Below are positions 1-8,204 of a DNA stretch of 64,000 nt, piece after piece. The translations under genes and the position numbers were made by a program. Numbering within the stretch: position 1 is the stretch's first letter; each line of letters opens with the position of its first letter. The stretch lies in the NCBI RefSeq assembly GCF_000821065.1, contig NZ_CDGG01000001.1, forward strand, positions 62,001-126,000. The letters are read 5' to 3'. The notes under the pieces are model-generated. The model ran no database searches. It was given only the letters and a program-made list of their open reading frames with translations, and was not told the DNA's origin. The DNA is from Oceanobacillus oncorhynchi (GTDB lineage: Bacteria; Bacillota; Bacilli; Bacillales; Amphibacillaceae).

Positions 1-710
1 GTAGCGTAATGCTGAATCATAGCATTATGCACATGCAGAATGCCTTTTGGCTTCCCTGTGGAACCAGATGTATAATGAAGCAGCATGCCATCTTCTCTAT
101 CCACCCAAACAATATCAAAATCCGTGGATGCCTCTTTCATTTCGGAATCGAAATCAATATACTGGTCTCCTTCTTCCTCATGCGCACCTACTAACACGAT
201 TTTCTCTAAATGAGGCAGTCTGTCCTGCGGGATACGGTAGAGTAAATCAGGAGTTGTTATTAATACACGCGCCTCACTATTCTCTAATCGATCGCCGACT
301 GCCTGCTCCATAAATGCCTCAAACAGCGGTCCTGCAATCGCCCCTATTTTTAGAATACCAAAAAATGCTTGATAGAACTCCGGACTTCTCGGCATAAAAA
401 GAAAAACACGATCTCCTTTTTGCACATCGTATTTCTTCAATACATTCGCAAATTGATTACTTTGTAAACGAAGTTCATCAAAGCTGACCTTTTCTTCTCG
501 ATTGGGATCTGAATATAGTAATGCGATTTTATCCTTCTTATCCGGATTATCAGCATGTCTATCAATTGCTTCATAGGCCATATTCACTTTTCCTGTTTCA
601 TGCCAGGAAAAGTTCTTCTCCACACTTTCCCAAGAAAATGTTTTTCGAAAATCCTCGTAGTTTTTTAAATTATGATTGCCTTCACGTGCCGGAATTGCTT
701 GCATATCCAT
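1..710 (-). CDS. acsA: Acetyl-CoA synthetase, N-terminal part (cut by window edge)
   Basis: Only the first 236 codons are in the window; the gene continues to the left. The product should convert acetate, ATP and CoA to acetyl-CoA in the cytoplasm. I translated it from the ATG at 710. The start reads MDMQAIPAREGNHNLKNYED, and near the window edge the AMP-binding P-loop core HYTSGSTGKPKG is visible. Both closely follow B. subtilis AcsA as I remember it. Weak RBS-like GAGGTG lies just upstream. A perfect cre match 23 nt upstream fits the known CcpA repression of acsA. Adenylation and C-terminal lid motifs cannot be checked here. Confidence 0.88.
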   Translation of the reverse strand, partial: MDMQAIPAREGNHNLKNYEDFRKTFSWESVEKNFSWHETGKVNMAYEAIDRHADNPDKKDKIALLYSDPNREEKVSFDELRLQSNQFANVLKKYDVQKGDRVFLFMPRSPEFYQAFFGILKIGAIAGPLFEAFMEQAVGDRLENSEARVLITTPDLLYRIPQDRLPHLEKIVLVGAHEEEGDQYIDFDSEMKEASTDFDIVWVDREDGMLLHYTSGSTGKPKGILHVHNAMIQHYA

Positions 711-732
711 CTAATCACCTCATTCATCTTAA

Positions 733-748
733 TTGGAAACGATTACAA
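733..748. promoter_or_regulatory. cre site (CcpA) upstream of acsA
   Basis: TTGGAAACGATTACAA matches the cre consensus WTGNAANCGNWNNCAW at every defined position. It sits 23 bp upstream of the acsA start, so bound CcpA would repress acetate use when glucose is present. The match is seen; the regulation is inferred from B. subtilis acsA. Confidence 0.72.
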
Positions 749-992
749 ATAGAATTAAAAAAAGGATTAAAATATTTTGTTAACTATTTCTATTTTAGAA
801 CATTCTGTGACATTTTTAAAGAGTTTGTTTCTAATTTTACAAAATAAAGGAGATATTACTGGGATGAATACCCGTTAACCCATGATTTACAGCAGTTTAT
901 CAGGAACAAATAAATTAAGCAGAAAGCGTGCTGCAGGTTATCTCTTAATCAACTTCCAGCTAAATAGAATAAAAACAACGTACGAAACAAAG

Positions 993-1047
993 AAATCCGG
1001 ACCCATTTTGAACATTCTCTCGTTAGAATGCAAATGCGTTCGGATTT
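993..1047 (-). terminator. Possible terminator after the symporter gene
   Basis: Arms AAATCCG (993-999) and CGGATTT (1041-1047) enclose an inner hairpin CATTCT/AGAATG. On the minus strand the outer stem is followed by CTTTGTTT, a weak T-rich tail. It lies about 20 bp past the symporter stop. The rest of 711-1067 is AT-rich and holds only the acsA promoter area. Confidence 0.35.
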
Positions 1048-1067
1048 CATTGAATTAAATATTGATT

Positions 1068-2306
1068 TTATGCATTTTGTGTCTTTTTCTCATTCCGTTT
1101 TCCCCGTTCAGATATAATATATGCACAAGTAGCATCGCCGGCAATATTTAGAGATGTCCTTAACATATCGAGAAGACGGTCAATACCAATTATTAAAGCA
1201 ATACCTTCTACCGGCAGCCCAACTTGGCCAAGTACCATTGCCAGCATCACCAGTCCGACGCCAGGGACGCCTGCTGTACCAACACTTGCCAACGTAGCGA
1301 TAAGAACGACCATTAATAAATCCATAAAAGTCAGCGGGATATCATACACTTGGGAAATAAATACGGTTGCTACAGCCTGCATAATTGCTGTCCCGTCCAT
1401 ATTAATGGTTGCACCGAGCGGCTGAACAAAGCTGCTGACAGCTTTTTTTACACCCAGTTTTTCTTGAGCTGTCTTCATCGCCACAGGAAGTGCAGCATTA
1501 GAGCTGGAAGTACTAAAGCCAACCACCATTGCCGGGAAAAATACTTTAAAAAATGTAATTGGGTTCCCGCGTCCGATTAGCCAAATAGCAAGCGAATAGA
1601 TAATGAGTGCGTGCAGCAGCAAACCTGCAATCACCGTTAACATATAGCTCAACATGGAACCGAGTGCATTCAGTCCAGCATCACCAATTGCTGAGGCAAT
1701 CAAAGCAAATGCCCCATACGGAGCAAATCGCATAATCACTGTAATTAACCAATTCAAAATTTCGTTTGCCTGTTCAAATAGATTATATATTCCTTTTGTT
1801 TTATCACTTAAAAATGCCAATGCAACCCCAATAAAGATAGCAAATGCAATAATCTGAAGCATTTCTCCAGATGCCAATGCTTCTATAGGATTCTCAGGAA
1901 CAATATTAATCAACGTCTCCATAATTGGCGGTGCTTCATCTGCGCTGTATTCTGCATTTGACGTATCAAAAATCCCTGTCGACCCCGGCTGGATCAAATA
2001 ACCCAAACCTAGACCTAAACTGATTGCAATTGCCGTTGTTGTTAAGAAAAAGGCAACCGCGGAAACACCAATCTTTCCTAATTTTTTCGGGTCTCCCAGG
2101 CCTGCTGTTCCTAATACAATGGATACAAATACAAGCGGAACTACTAACATCATTATAAGATTAATAAATATTTGACCAATCGGGTCTAATACATATTTAT
2201 CGAGAGGTTCAAAAAAACTTTCCGGGGCAAATGTCAGTGCTATACCAGCAGCTGCACCAGCAACCAGAGCAATTAATATTCTTCTCGTTAATTTTTTAGA
2301 ATCCAT
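1068..2306 (-). CDS. Dicarboxylate/amino acid:cation symporter (DAACS family)
   Basis: A membrane transporter of the GltPh/DctA type, expected to move glutamate, aspartate or C4-dicarboxylates together with Na+ or H+. The 412-residue protein has the family signatures: a serine-rich stretch (STSSSNAALPV) before TM7, GATINMDGTA carrying the NMDGT cation/substrate motif, the hairpin-2 region GVPGVGL, and the substrate-contacting IDRLLDMLRTSLNIAGD near the C terminus. An in-frame upstream start exists at 2360. I chose the ATG at 2306 because GGAAGAAGG lies directly before it and the N terminus then begins as usual for the family. It is a single-gene unit. Substrate specificity cannot be read from the sequence. 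Confidence 0.85.
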   Translation of the reverse strand: MDSKKLTRRILIALVAGAAAGIALTFAPESFFEPLDKYVLDPIGQIFINLIMMLVVPLVFVSIVLGTAGLGDPKKLGKIGVSAVAFFLTTTAIAISLGLGLGYLIQPGSTGIFDTSNAEYSADEAPPIMETLINIVPENPIEALASGEMLQIIAFAIFIGVALAFLSDKTKGIYNLFEQANEILNWLITVIMRFAPYGAFALIASAIGDAGLNALGSMLSYMLTVIAGLLLHALIIYSLAIWLIGRGNPITFFKVFFPAMVVGFSTSSSNAALPVAMKTAQEKLGVKKAVSSFVQPLGATINMDGTAIMQAVATVFISQVYDIPLTFMDLLMVVLIATLASVGTAGVPGVGLVMLAMVLGQVGLPVEGIALIIGIDRLLDMLRTSLNIAGDATCAYIISERGKRNEKKTQNA

Positions 2307-2469
2307 ATACCTTCTTCCTTTCACTATGTTTTCGGGTACAAAAATATCCAACTGAAACAAAGTTTTTTTTTTTACTGCTAGTTACCTTCTCTTTAATCAG
2401 TCATTCTTCACTCTTGATAAACACTTTATTTTCATTGGATATAAAACATAGATTTATTGGATTTTTCAT

Positions 2470-2531
2470 TGTAGTTGAGGCGACTACATTTTACAGGGTT
2501 TATTCTAATTGTAGAGTAAGATAAATTCTAC
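2470..2531. promoter_or_regulatory. Paired dyads upstream of the symporter
   Basis: TGTAGT (2470-2475) and ACTACA (2483-2488) form one dyad with a 7-bp spacer. GTAGA (2511-2515) and TCTAC (2527-2531) form a second, similar dyad 22 bp on. Together they look like operator sites for an unknown regulator of the symporter at 1068-2306. The rest of 2307-2848 shows no gene that I can support. Confidence 0.3.
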
Positions 2532-2848
2532 CATAAATGTAAGGTACTTGAATAGTATGTTTTTAAATATTACATTATATTCCATATTACATAAATATGT
2601 TTAAAATCTTTACCCAGTTTTTTATTGAGTAAAACACAAGCTTCATTTATCCAATAAAAAACTACCTCCCTATGAACGAGGAGATAGAACCCGAATTACG
2701 TATTATAACAGGATAAAATATATTATGGTTGAGAGATTTTTCTTTGAGGGGATAGCTATGTGGCGCTTAATGATAGTTATATCATTCCAGCTCTTCGAGG
2801 TATCGTTTTGATCTAGGGTGTATAAAATCTCTTCCTTTTTATTTTCGT

Positions 2849-3082
2849 TTATAAAAGCTCTTTGCATTTATTTAATGCATCATTCAACTCCTTATCAAAT
2901 AACATTTTCACATCAATTTCTAATGCATCTGCTATTCTTTCCAGGGTATCTACATCTATCTTTGTTTTTCCCTTGGAAATATTGGTGTACCAGGCAGGAG
3001 TTTTAGAGCATTTTTTTGCAATTTGTGTCTTCGTTATCTGCTTTTGCTGTCTGATAAATTCGATTTTCTCATGTATTTCCAC
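2849..3082 (-). CDS. Small XRE-family DNA-binding protein
   Basis: A 77-residue protein that is almost entirely one Cro/C1-type helix-turn-helix: the recognition region reads TKTQIAKKCSKTPAWYTNIS, followed by the typical TLERIADALEIDVKMLF helices. No effector domain is present, so it is a minimal repressor-like protein. It starts with GTG at 3082, 6-7 nt after GGGGTGA. It is divergent from the XRE/ImmA pair that begins at 3238, and the shared spacer holds two nested inverted repeats. Function beyond DNA binding is unknown. Confidence 0.75.
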   Translation of the reverse strand: MEIHEKIEFIRQQKQITKTQIAKKCSKTPAWYTNISKGKTKIDVDTLERIADALEIDVKMLFDKELNDALNKCKELL

Positions 3083-3127
3083 TAAATCACCCCATCCATC
3101 TTTTGGTTTTTATACTTTAAATTATAA

Positions 3128-3198
3128 TTAAGCGCTTTGCATAAGTCAATATACGAAAACAATAAAATTTGCATTTCGCTTAAAAATATTATTGTTTT
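3128..3198. promoter_or_regulatory. Nested operator-like dyads between divergent XRE genes
   Basis: TTAAGCG (3128-3134) pairs with CGCTTAA (3177-3183); the arms extend imperfectly through TTTGCAT on both sides. A second inverted pair, AAAACAATAA (3156-3165) and TTATTGTTTT (3189-3198), interleaves with the first. This is the usual look of a bidirectional phage-type repressor control region. Confidence 0.45.
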
Positions 3199-3237
3199 TA
3201 TTAAAAATGGTATTATCTCTATATTGAGGTGGATACT

Positions 3238-3612
3238 ATGAAAATTCTTTCCCAAAGATTAAGAGAAGCACGAGAAAAAGCTGGATTAAAACAAATTGAA
3301 GCTTCGAAACTTTTAGGTATTTCAAATGGTACTTTATCTGGTTATGAAAGAGAATATCGTGATCCGGACACAGACACGTTACATAAAATGGCTAATTTAT
3401 ATGGTGTTTCCGTAGATTGGCTTTTAGGTAAATCTATGTCTCCCTCAACAAAGGATACTTCCCGGCCGGAGCCGATGTCGGAGCAAGATACATTGATGTT
3501 CCGTAATTGGAAACGAATGACAGAAGATGAGAAAGAAGAAGCTTTAAATGTGATACAATATATTTTATACAGAAAGAAAACAAATAATGGTAACGCCAAT
3601 CAAAATGACTAA
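3238..3612 (+). CDS. XRE-family repressor, ImmR-like
   Basis: A 124-residue regulator with an N-terminal Cro/C1 helix-turn-helix (REKAGLKQIEASKLLGISNG, then TLSGYEREYRDPDTDTL and VDWLLGKS) and a short C-terminal helical tail. An in-frame GTG exists at 3229, but it is part of the ribosome-binding sequence GAGGTGG, so the ATG at 3238 is preferred. The architecture and the metallopeptidase gene directly downstream recall ImmR of ICEBs1, which represses an excision promoter and is cleaved by ImmA. No integrase or conjugation gene is near, so the target is unknown. Confidence 0.75.
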   Translation: MKILSQRLREAREKAGLKQIEASKLLGISNGTLSGYEREYRDPDTDTLHKMANLYGVSVDWLLGKSMSPSTKDTSRPEPMSEQDTLMFRNWKRMTEDEKEEALNVIQYILYRKKTNNGNANQND

Positions 3613-3718
3613 TGCTGATTTATACTTCCATAAGCAATATAAAAACAGGTGTACTTGCTGCACCTTATTTTTAGCACTTCAAACCGAACATATATTCTTA
3701 TTGAAGGTGGGAAATCAA

Positions 3719-4186
3719 ATGTACTATTCAGATGTAGAAAAATTTGTCGAAGTATTATACAAGCAGCTGAATATCCAGACTCCGGCAGAGCTCTCCATTT
3801 CTGCTATTGCACAAGCTTTAAATATTGAAATTATTTATGCAGCATCTGTCAGTATGCGGATAGATAATTATATCGTACTTCCAAATACTTCCCAGCAAAA
3901 TATATGGCAATGTTTTGGGCATGAATTATGCCATTATTTTTTCCATGAAGGAGATCAGCGTTTTATGCATTCCCTTTTTGTCGACCTGCAAGAAAATCAA
4001 GCCAACCATTTTGCATATCATTTTTGTATCCCGACATTTATGCTGGACCAGCTTCATATCGAAAATGTTTATGATATTCTGCAGCATTTTCCGGTGGAAT
4101 TTTCCTTTGCGCTGCACAGGCTGGAGATGTACCATAATAACCATTTTTCTCTGTATGAAAAAACCGCTTCCTATCTCACAGGGTAA
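3719..4186 (+). CDS. ImmA/IrrE-family metallopeptidase
   Basis: A 155-residue protein of the family that cleaves partner XRE repressors. The zinc-binding HExxH motif is HELCH at residues 68-72, followed about 25 residues on by ENQANHFAYHFCIP, matching the family's ExxAxxFA helix that gives the third ligand. I chose the ATG at 3719 because AAGGTGGG precedes it; the longer reading frame from 3587 overlaps the upstream gene and has no RBS. With the gene at 3238-3612 it forms an ImmR/ImmA-like pair. What signal activates it cannot be told. A strong hairpin follows at 4192-4230. Confidence 0.8.
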   Translation: MYYSDVEKFVEVLYKQLNIQTPAELSISAIAQALNIEIIYAASVSMRIDNYIVLPNTSQQNIWQCFGHELCHYFFHEGDQRFMHSLFVDLQENQANHFAYHFCIPTFMLDQLHIENVYDILQHFPVEFSFALHRLEMYHNNHFSLYEKTASYLTG

Positions 4187-4191
4187 AAATT

Positions 4192-4230
4192 AGACCTTGT
4201 TTCCTTTCCAACAGGCAAGAAACAAGGTCT
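4192..4230 (-). terminator. Terminator between convergent genes
   Basis: A perfect 12-bp stem (AGACCTTGTTTC, 4192-4203, with GAAACAAGGTCT, 4219-4230). On the minus strand it is followed by AATTTTTA, so it mainly serves the YdcZ-type gene ending at 4287; it may also stop transcripts from the ImmA-like gene. Confidence 0.75.
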
Positions 4231-4286
4231 GCGAACTTAAAATAATGTACAAAAAGGACAGTGAAAAAGAATTTTTAAATATCCTC

Positions 4287-5204
4287 TTAAAAGATATTGA
4301 GTACGATTATTCCACTGATAATCATAATAACAGCGATAACCCTTCTTTGATCAATTAAATACTTCGGAAGGTTAAACAGCCCAAAATGATCAATTAACAG
4401 TCCCATGATAATCTGCCCTAAAATAGCAGCCATCATCGTTAATGTAACACCCAGATAAGGCATTAAACTGATATTTGATGCGATATATGCTGCGCCGAGT
4501 GCACCACCGGCAAAATGCCAGGGCTTTAATTTAAAATCTCCAGAAATACGTGTTAACTTTACTCCTTTATTCACTATCATCGACAGAATAAATAACACAG
4601 CGGTTCCTACAATAAATGAAATAAAAGCAGCATAAATAAAGGAGTCTACTTCATAACGCAAGGCGCTATTGATTGCTGTCTGCAGCGGCGGCATCATTCC
4701 TGTACATATCCCGAACAATACCCACAGACGGGAATGACTCTGCGAAACGCCGGGATTTTTTTTCGCATTCATATAGACAATTCCGGTAATTAAAAGAAGA
4801 ACACCAACGATATGCATAAAATGCAACGGTTTTACCTCTGCACCAAACCAGCCAAAGGTATCAATCAAAATACCAATCACCATCTGTCCTGTTACGGTAA
4901 CAATAACCGTTAATGCTGCACCAATTTTGGGCAGTAAAATAATATTCCCTGTAAGAAAAATTACTCCAAGCACACCACCAGTAAACCAGATATAGGAAAA
5001 GGATTGATCTGCAAAGAATGATACTGTAAATTTGTCAGGATCTATCATAAGATTAATGAAAAATAAAATAATACTTCCAGATAAAAAGGAATAAAAGGAT
5101 GTCGGCAACACCGCTTTCGTAAACACAGTCAGCCGATTATTTACTGCTGTCTGCAGCGGAATCATCATTCCTGCAATGATCCCCAGAACAATTATTACAT
5201 ACAA
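4287..5204 (-). CDS. YdcZ (DUF606) family transporter, duplicated
   Basis: A 305-residue membrane protein of the drug/metabolite transporter superfamily. It consists of two homologous halves: each has an amphipathic PPLQTAIN/IPLQTAVN-like motif at the end of its first helix and a GG(V/A)LG region followed by a Q-x-x-IGxLIDxFGWF/GLLIDHFGLF element. About ten membrane segments are expected. Single-domain YdcZ proteins are about 150 residues, so this is the fused form. It begins with TTG at 5204, eight nt after GGAAGG. Substrate unknown. It converges with the ImmA-like gene. Confidence 0.75.
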   Translation of the reverse strand: MYVIIVLGIIAGMMIPLQTAVNNRLTVFTKAVLPTSFYSFLSGSIILFFINLMIDPDKFTVSFFADQSFSYIWFTGGVLGVIFLTGNIILLPKIGAALTVIVTVTGQMVIGILIDTFGWFGAEVKPLHFMHIVGVLLLITGIVYMNAKKNPGVSQSHSRLWVLFGICTGMMPPLQTAINSALRYEVDSFIYAAFISFIVGTAVLFILSMIVNKGVKLTRISGDFKLKPWHFAGGALGAAYIASNISLMPYLGVTLTMMAAILGQIIMGLLIDHFGLFNLPKYLIDQRRVIAVIMIISGIIVLNIF

Positions 5205-5309
5205 TAAAGAAACCTTCCTTCTAAAAACCGTAATGTATTTATTTTAAGCAAATATATAGCAGAAAACAATACACTTGCTCCGTTCCCCTATCCAAAACCC
5301 GGTATTTAT

Positions 5310-5663
5310 TAAGAGAAACCAAGAAAATCACTTGGTCTTTAAAATACTAATATTCTTGCCGAGCAGATGTCCGCTTCGGGAAGTCGCTTTCCGCGGGCAA
5401 CGGTTTTGACGGGGCGAGTAACCGCAGCAGTCCTAGTGGGAAGACTCCGCAGGAAAAAAGTGTTCTTCTATTTTCTACCATAGGCATAAGCGCGACTATG
5501 CTTCTGTCTGCGCCTGTCGGCTTGCCAATCAGCAAGTCTTCTTTAAAGGAGATGAGCTCGGGGCCCATGGAAAGCGTAGTGTATTTCTGGGGCCTAAGAT
5601 TACTCCCCCCATGAAACCCGTTGGAGCGGCTATCCTCAACATTTTATACTTTCTTACTCTTTA
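5310..5663 (-). repeat. Dispersed ~340-bp repeat, copy A
   Basis: Read on the minus strand, this segment matches 40870-41205 over its whole length. Shared blocks include the opening AAGAAAGTATAAAATGTTGA, a central stretch from TCTCCTTTAAAGAAGACTTG on through GACAGGCGCAGACAGAAGCA, and the end GGCAAGAATA...TTTTAAAGA. By eye about 85 percent of positions agree. It is GC-richer than its surroundings and full of potential hairpins. It contains a 73-codon ORF that is not conserved in the other copy. It accounts for most of the 5205-5740 gap. Confidence 0.85.
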
Positions 5664-5751
5664 AAAAAGGCTTGGAACGAATGTTACTATTTTATAAAAT
5701 CCTCTTATTTCTCAAGCTTTAAATTTGAACATTTTAAGAACTTTCTTCATT

Positions 5752-5794
5752 TGTGAAGTATTTCACTTGTTTTATTTTCCGAAACCGTTATAAT
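5752..5794 (+). promoter_or_regulatory. pflB promoter with Fnr-like box
   Basis: TATAAT at 5789-5794 is preceded by TTGTTT (5767/5768-5773) with a 15-16-bp spacer. TGTGA-N6-TCACT at 5752-5767 matches the Fnr/CRP-type box TGTGA-N6-TCACA with one mismatch. Its centre (5759.5) is 41.5 bp upstream of the start expected at about 5801, the standard position for class II activation. Known biology: Fnr activates fermentation genes without oxygen. Confidence 0.6.
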
Positions 5795-5808
5795 AAAAAT
5801 AGAGGTTA

Positions 5809-5826
5809 TTGTGAATTTATTCACAA
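5809..5826. promoter_or_regulatory. Rex-type operator upstream of pflB
   Basis: TTGTGAATTTATTCACAA is a perfect TTGTGAA-N4-TTCACAA dyad, the Rex consensus; it also satisfies the Fnr consensus. It lies about 9-26 nt after the predicted transcription start, where a bound repressor would block elongation or initiation. Rex senses the NADH/NAD ratio and represses fermentative genes. Confidence 0.65.
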
Positions 5827-5850
5827 TTAATTAAGAGGAGGGTTTTTGTT

Positions 5851-8106
5851 ATGAAAGTAGCAGATGAAATGGTAAAAAGAGTCCCTTGGGATGGTTTCGT
5901 TGAAGGCAACTGGCAGCAAGAAATTGATGTTCGTGATTTTATTTTACAGAATTATCATTTATATGAAGGAAATGAATCCTTCTTAACTGATGCAACTCAA
6001 GCCACCAAAGACCTGTGGGAGCAAGTCATGCAATTAACCAGAGAAGAACGGGAAAATGGCGGTGTATATGATTTAGATACAAAAATCGTATCTACTATTA
6101 CCTCTCACGGTGCTGGTTATTTAAATAAGCCCTTGGAAAAAATCATCGGCGTGCAAACAGATGCGCCTTTCAAACGTGCTCTAATGCCTTTTGGAGGTAT
6201 CCGTATGGCTGTAGCTGCCGCAGAATCCTATGGCTACAAAGTTGATGATGACGTTGTCCATACCTTTACAGAACACCGGAAAACGCATAACCAAGGCGTC
6301 TTTGATGCCTATACACCCGAAATCTTAAAAGCAAGAAAAGCAGGAATCATCACCGGGCTTCCAGATGCATACGGCCGCGGACGTATTATCGGTGATTACC
6401 GCCGCGTTGCCCTGTATGGAGTAGACCGTTTAATTGAAGAAAAGAAAAAAGACCTGCAGCTGATTGGTAACGGAACAATGACGGACGATGTGATTCGCGA
6501 CCGTGAAGAAACCTCGGAGCAGATTCGTTCCTTAATGGATTTGAAAAAGCTCGGAGAAAAATATGAATTTGACCTTTCCAAGCCTGCAACAACTGCACAG
6601 GAAGCATTCCAATGGCTCTATTTAGCCTATTTAGCTGCCATTAAAGAGCAAAACGGGGCTGCCATGAGTCTTGGCCGTGTTTCTACATTCTTAGATATTT
6701 ATATAGAGAGAGATATTGAAAATGGGGTTATGACAGAGCAAGAAGCGCAAGAACTTGTCGATCATTTTGTGATGAAGCTGCGTCTCGTAAAATTCGCAAG
6801 AACACCAGATTATAACGAATTATTTAGCGGAGACCCGACTTGGGTAACAGAATCATTGGCAGGAATAGCAGAAGATGGACGCCCACTTGTAACAAAGAGC
6901 TCCTATCGTTTTCTGCACACATTAGATAACTTAGGACCGGCGCCAGAGCCAAACTTAACCGTACTTTGGTCTGCTAAACTGCCGGAAAACTATAAAAAAT
7001 ATTGTGCAAAAATGTCTATTAAATCAAGCTCGATTCAATATGAAAACGATGATATCATGCGCCCGATCTATGGAGATGACTATGGAATTGCCTGCTGTGT
7101 ATCTGCAATGCGCATCGGGAAACAAATGCAGTTCTTCGGTGCACGGGCAAACTTGGCAAAAGCACTTCTGTATGCGATCAATGGCGGTGTAGATGAAAAT
7201 CTAAAAATGCAGGTAGCTCCAAACTATGCACCAATCACATCAGAGTATCTTGATTACGACGAAGTGATGGAGAAATATGATAACCTCCTAGACTGGTTAT
7301 CTGGTTTATATGTCAACGCATTAAACATTATCCATTATATGCATGATAAATACAGCTACGAGCGACTGGAAATGGCGTTGCATGACCGGGAAGTATTACG
7401 GACCATGGCTTGTGGTGTAGCAGGACTATCCGTCATTGTCGATTCCCTAAGCGCCATTAAATATGCGAAGGTAAGAACCATTCGTGATGAAGACGGACTT
7501 GTTGTTGATTATGAAATAGAAGGAGACTATCCAAAATACGGCAATAACGATGATCGCGCAGATGAAATTGCTGTGAGTCTCGTAAAAGACTTTATGAATA
7601 AAATTAAGAAACACCATATGTATCGCGATGCTACACCAACACAGTCTATCCTGACGATTACTTCCAATGTGGTTTACGGGAAGAAAACGGGAAATACACC
7701 AGATGGACGAAAAGCAGGAGAACCTTTTGCTCCAGGAGCAAACCCATTACACGGACGTGATAAAAATGGCTCATTAGCTTCTTTAAGCTCCGTTGCAAAA
7801 TTGCCATATAAATACGCACTGGATGGTATCTCGAACACCTTCTCCATCGTGCCAAAAGCGTTAGGTAAAGATGAAGAAACAAGAAAAACAAACTTAGCCG
7901 GTATCCTCGATGGCTATGCAGCAAAAAAAGGACATCATCTAAACATCAATGTCTTTGATCGGGAAACTTTATTAGATGCGATGGAGCATCCGGAAGAATA
8001 CCCGCAGCTTACCATCCGCGTCTCTGGATATGCAGTAAACTTTATTAAGCTGACAAGAGAACAGCAAATCGATGTCATTAACCGGACCTTCCATGAAAGC
8101 TTGTAA
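5851..8106 (+). CDS. pflB: Formate C-acetyltransferase (pyruvate formate-lyase)
   Basis: Catalyses pyruvate plus CoA to acetyl-CoA plus formate in the cytoplasm during anaerobic mixed-acid fermentation. The protein is 751 residues, close to the usual 750-760. The adjacent catalytic cysteines are at about 415 and 416 in [10 protein letters not shown], and the glycyl-radical loop RVSGYAVNF puts the radical glycine at about 726. The ATG at 5851 follows GAGGAGG. Its activase gene pflA follows 98 nt downstream, separated by a hairpin. The presence of this oxygen-sensitive enzyme indicates that the organism can ferment; promoter boxes suggest Fnr activation and Rex repression. Confidence 0.96.
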   Translation: MKVADEMVKRVPWDGFVEGNWQQEIDVRDFILQNYHLYEGNESFLTDATQATKDLWEQVMQLTREERENGGVYDLDTKIVSTITSHGAGYLNKPLEKIIGVQTDAPFKRALMPFGGIRMAVAAAESYGYKVDDDVVHTFTEHRKTHNQGVFDAYTPEILKARKAGIITGLPDAYGRGRIIGDYRRVALYGVDRLIEEKKKDLQLIGNGTMTDDVIRDREETSEQIRSLMDLKKLGEKYEFDLSKPATTAQEAFQWLYLAYLAAIKEQNGAAMSLGRVSTFLDIYIERDIENGVMTEQEAQELVDHFVMKLRLVKFARTPDYNELFSGDPTWVTESLAGIAEDGRPLVTKSSYRFLHTLDNLGPAPEPNLTVLWSAKLPENYKKYCAKMSIKSSSIQYENDDIMRPIYGDDYGIACCVSAMRIGKQMQFFGARANLAKALLYAINGGVDENLKMQVAPNYAPITSEYLDYDEVMEKYDNLLDWLSGLYVNALNIIHYMHDKYSYERLEMALHDREVLRTMACGVAGLSVIVDSLSAIKYAKVRTIRDEDGLVVDYEIEGDYPKYGNNDDRADEIAVSLVKDFMNKIKKHHMYRDATPTQSILTITSNVVYGKKTGNTPDGRKAGEPFAPGANPLHGRDKNGSLASLSSVAKLPYKYALDGISNTFSIVPKALGKDEETRKTNLAGILDGYAAKKGHHLNINVFDRETLLDAMEHPEEYPQLTIRVSGYAVNFIKLTREQQIDVINRTFHESL

Positions 8107-8129
8107 GGCCATTCTGTAAGAAGTCAATA

Positions 8130-8161
8130 TCAAGCGCTCATTAAATAACTTGAGCGCTTGA
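8130..8161 (+). other. Hairpin between pflB and pflA
   Basis: A perfect 11-bp stem, TCAAGCGCTCA (8130-8140) with TGAGCGCTTGA (8151-8161), and a 10-nt loop. No T-run follows directly, so it is more likely an RNA-processing or stabilising element, or a leaky terminator that sets the pflB:pflA ratio, than a full stop. Confidence 0.55.
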
Positions 8162-8204
8162 TGCTGAATTATTTTCAGCATATGAAGTGAGGGGGAAAAG
8201 TATC

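Noticed and set aside
3915-4193. Alternative-frame ORF over the ImmA-like gene
   Set aside because: Shares sequence with the HELCH-containing frame, which is the one with a real motif and RBS.
5347-5568. 73-codon ORF on the minus strand
   Set aside because: It lies wholly inside repeat copy A, and the matching frame is not kept in copy B, so it is a by-product of the repeat.
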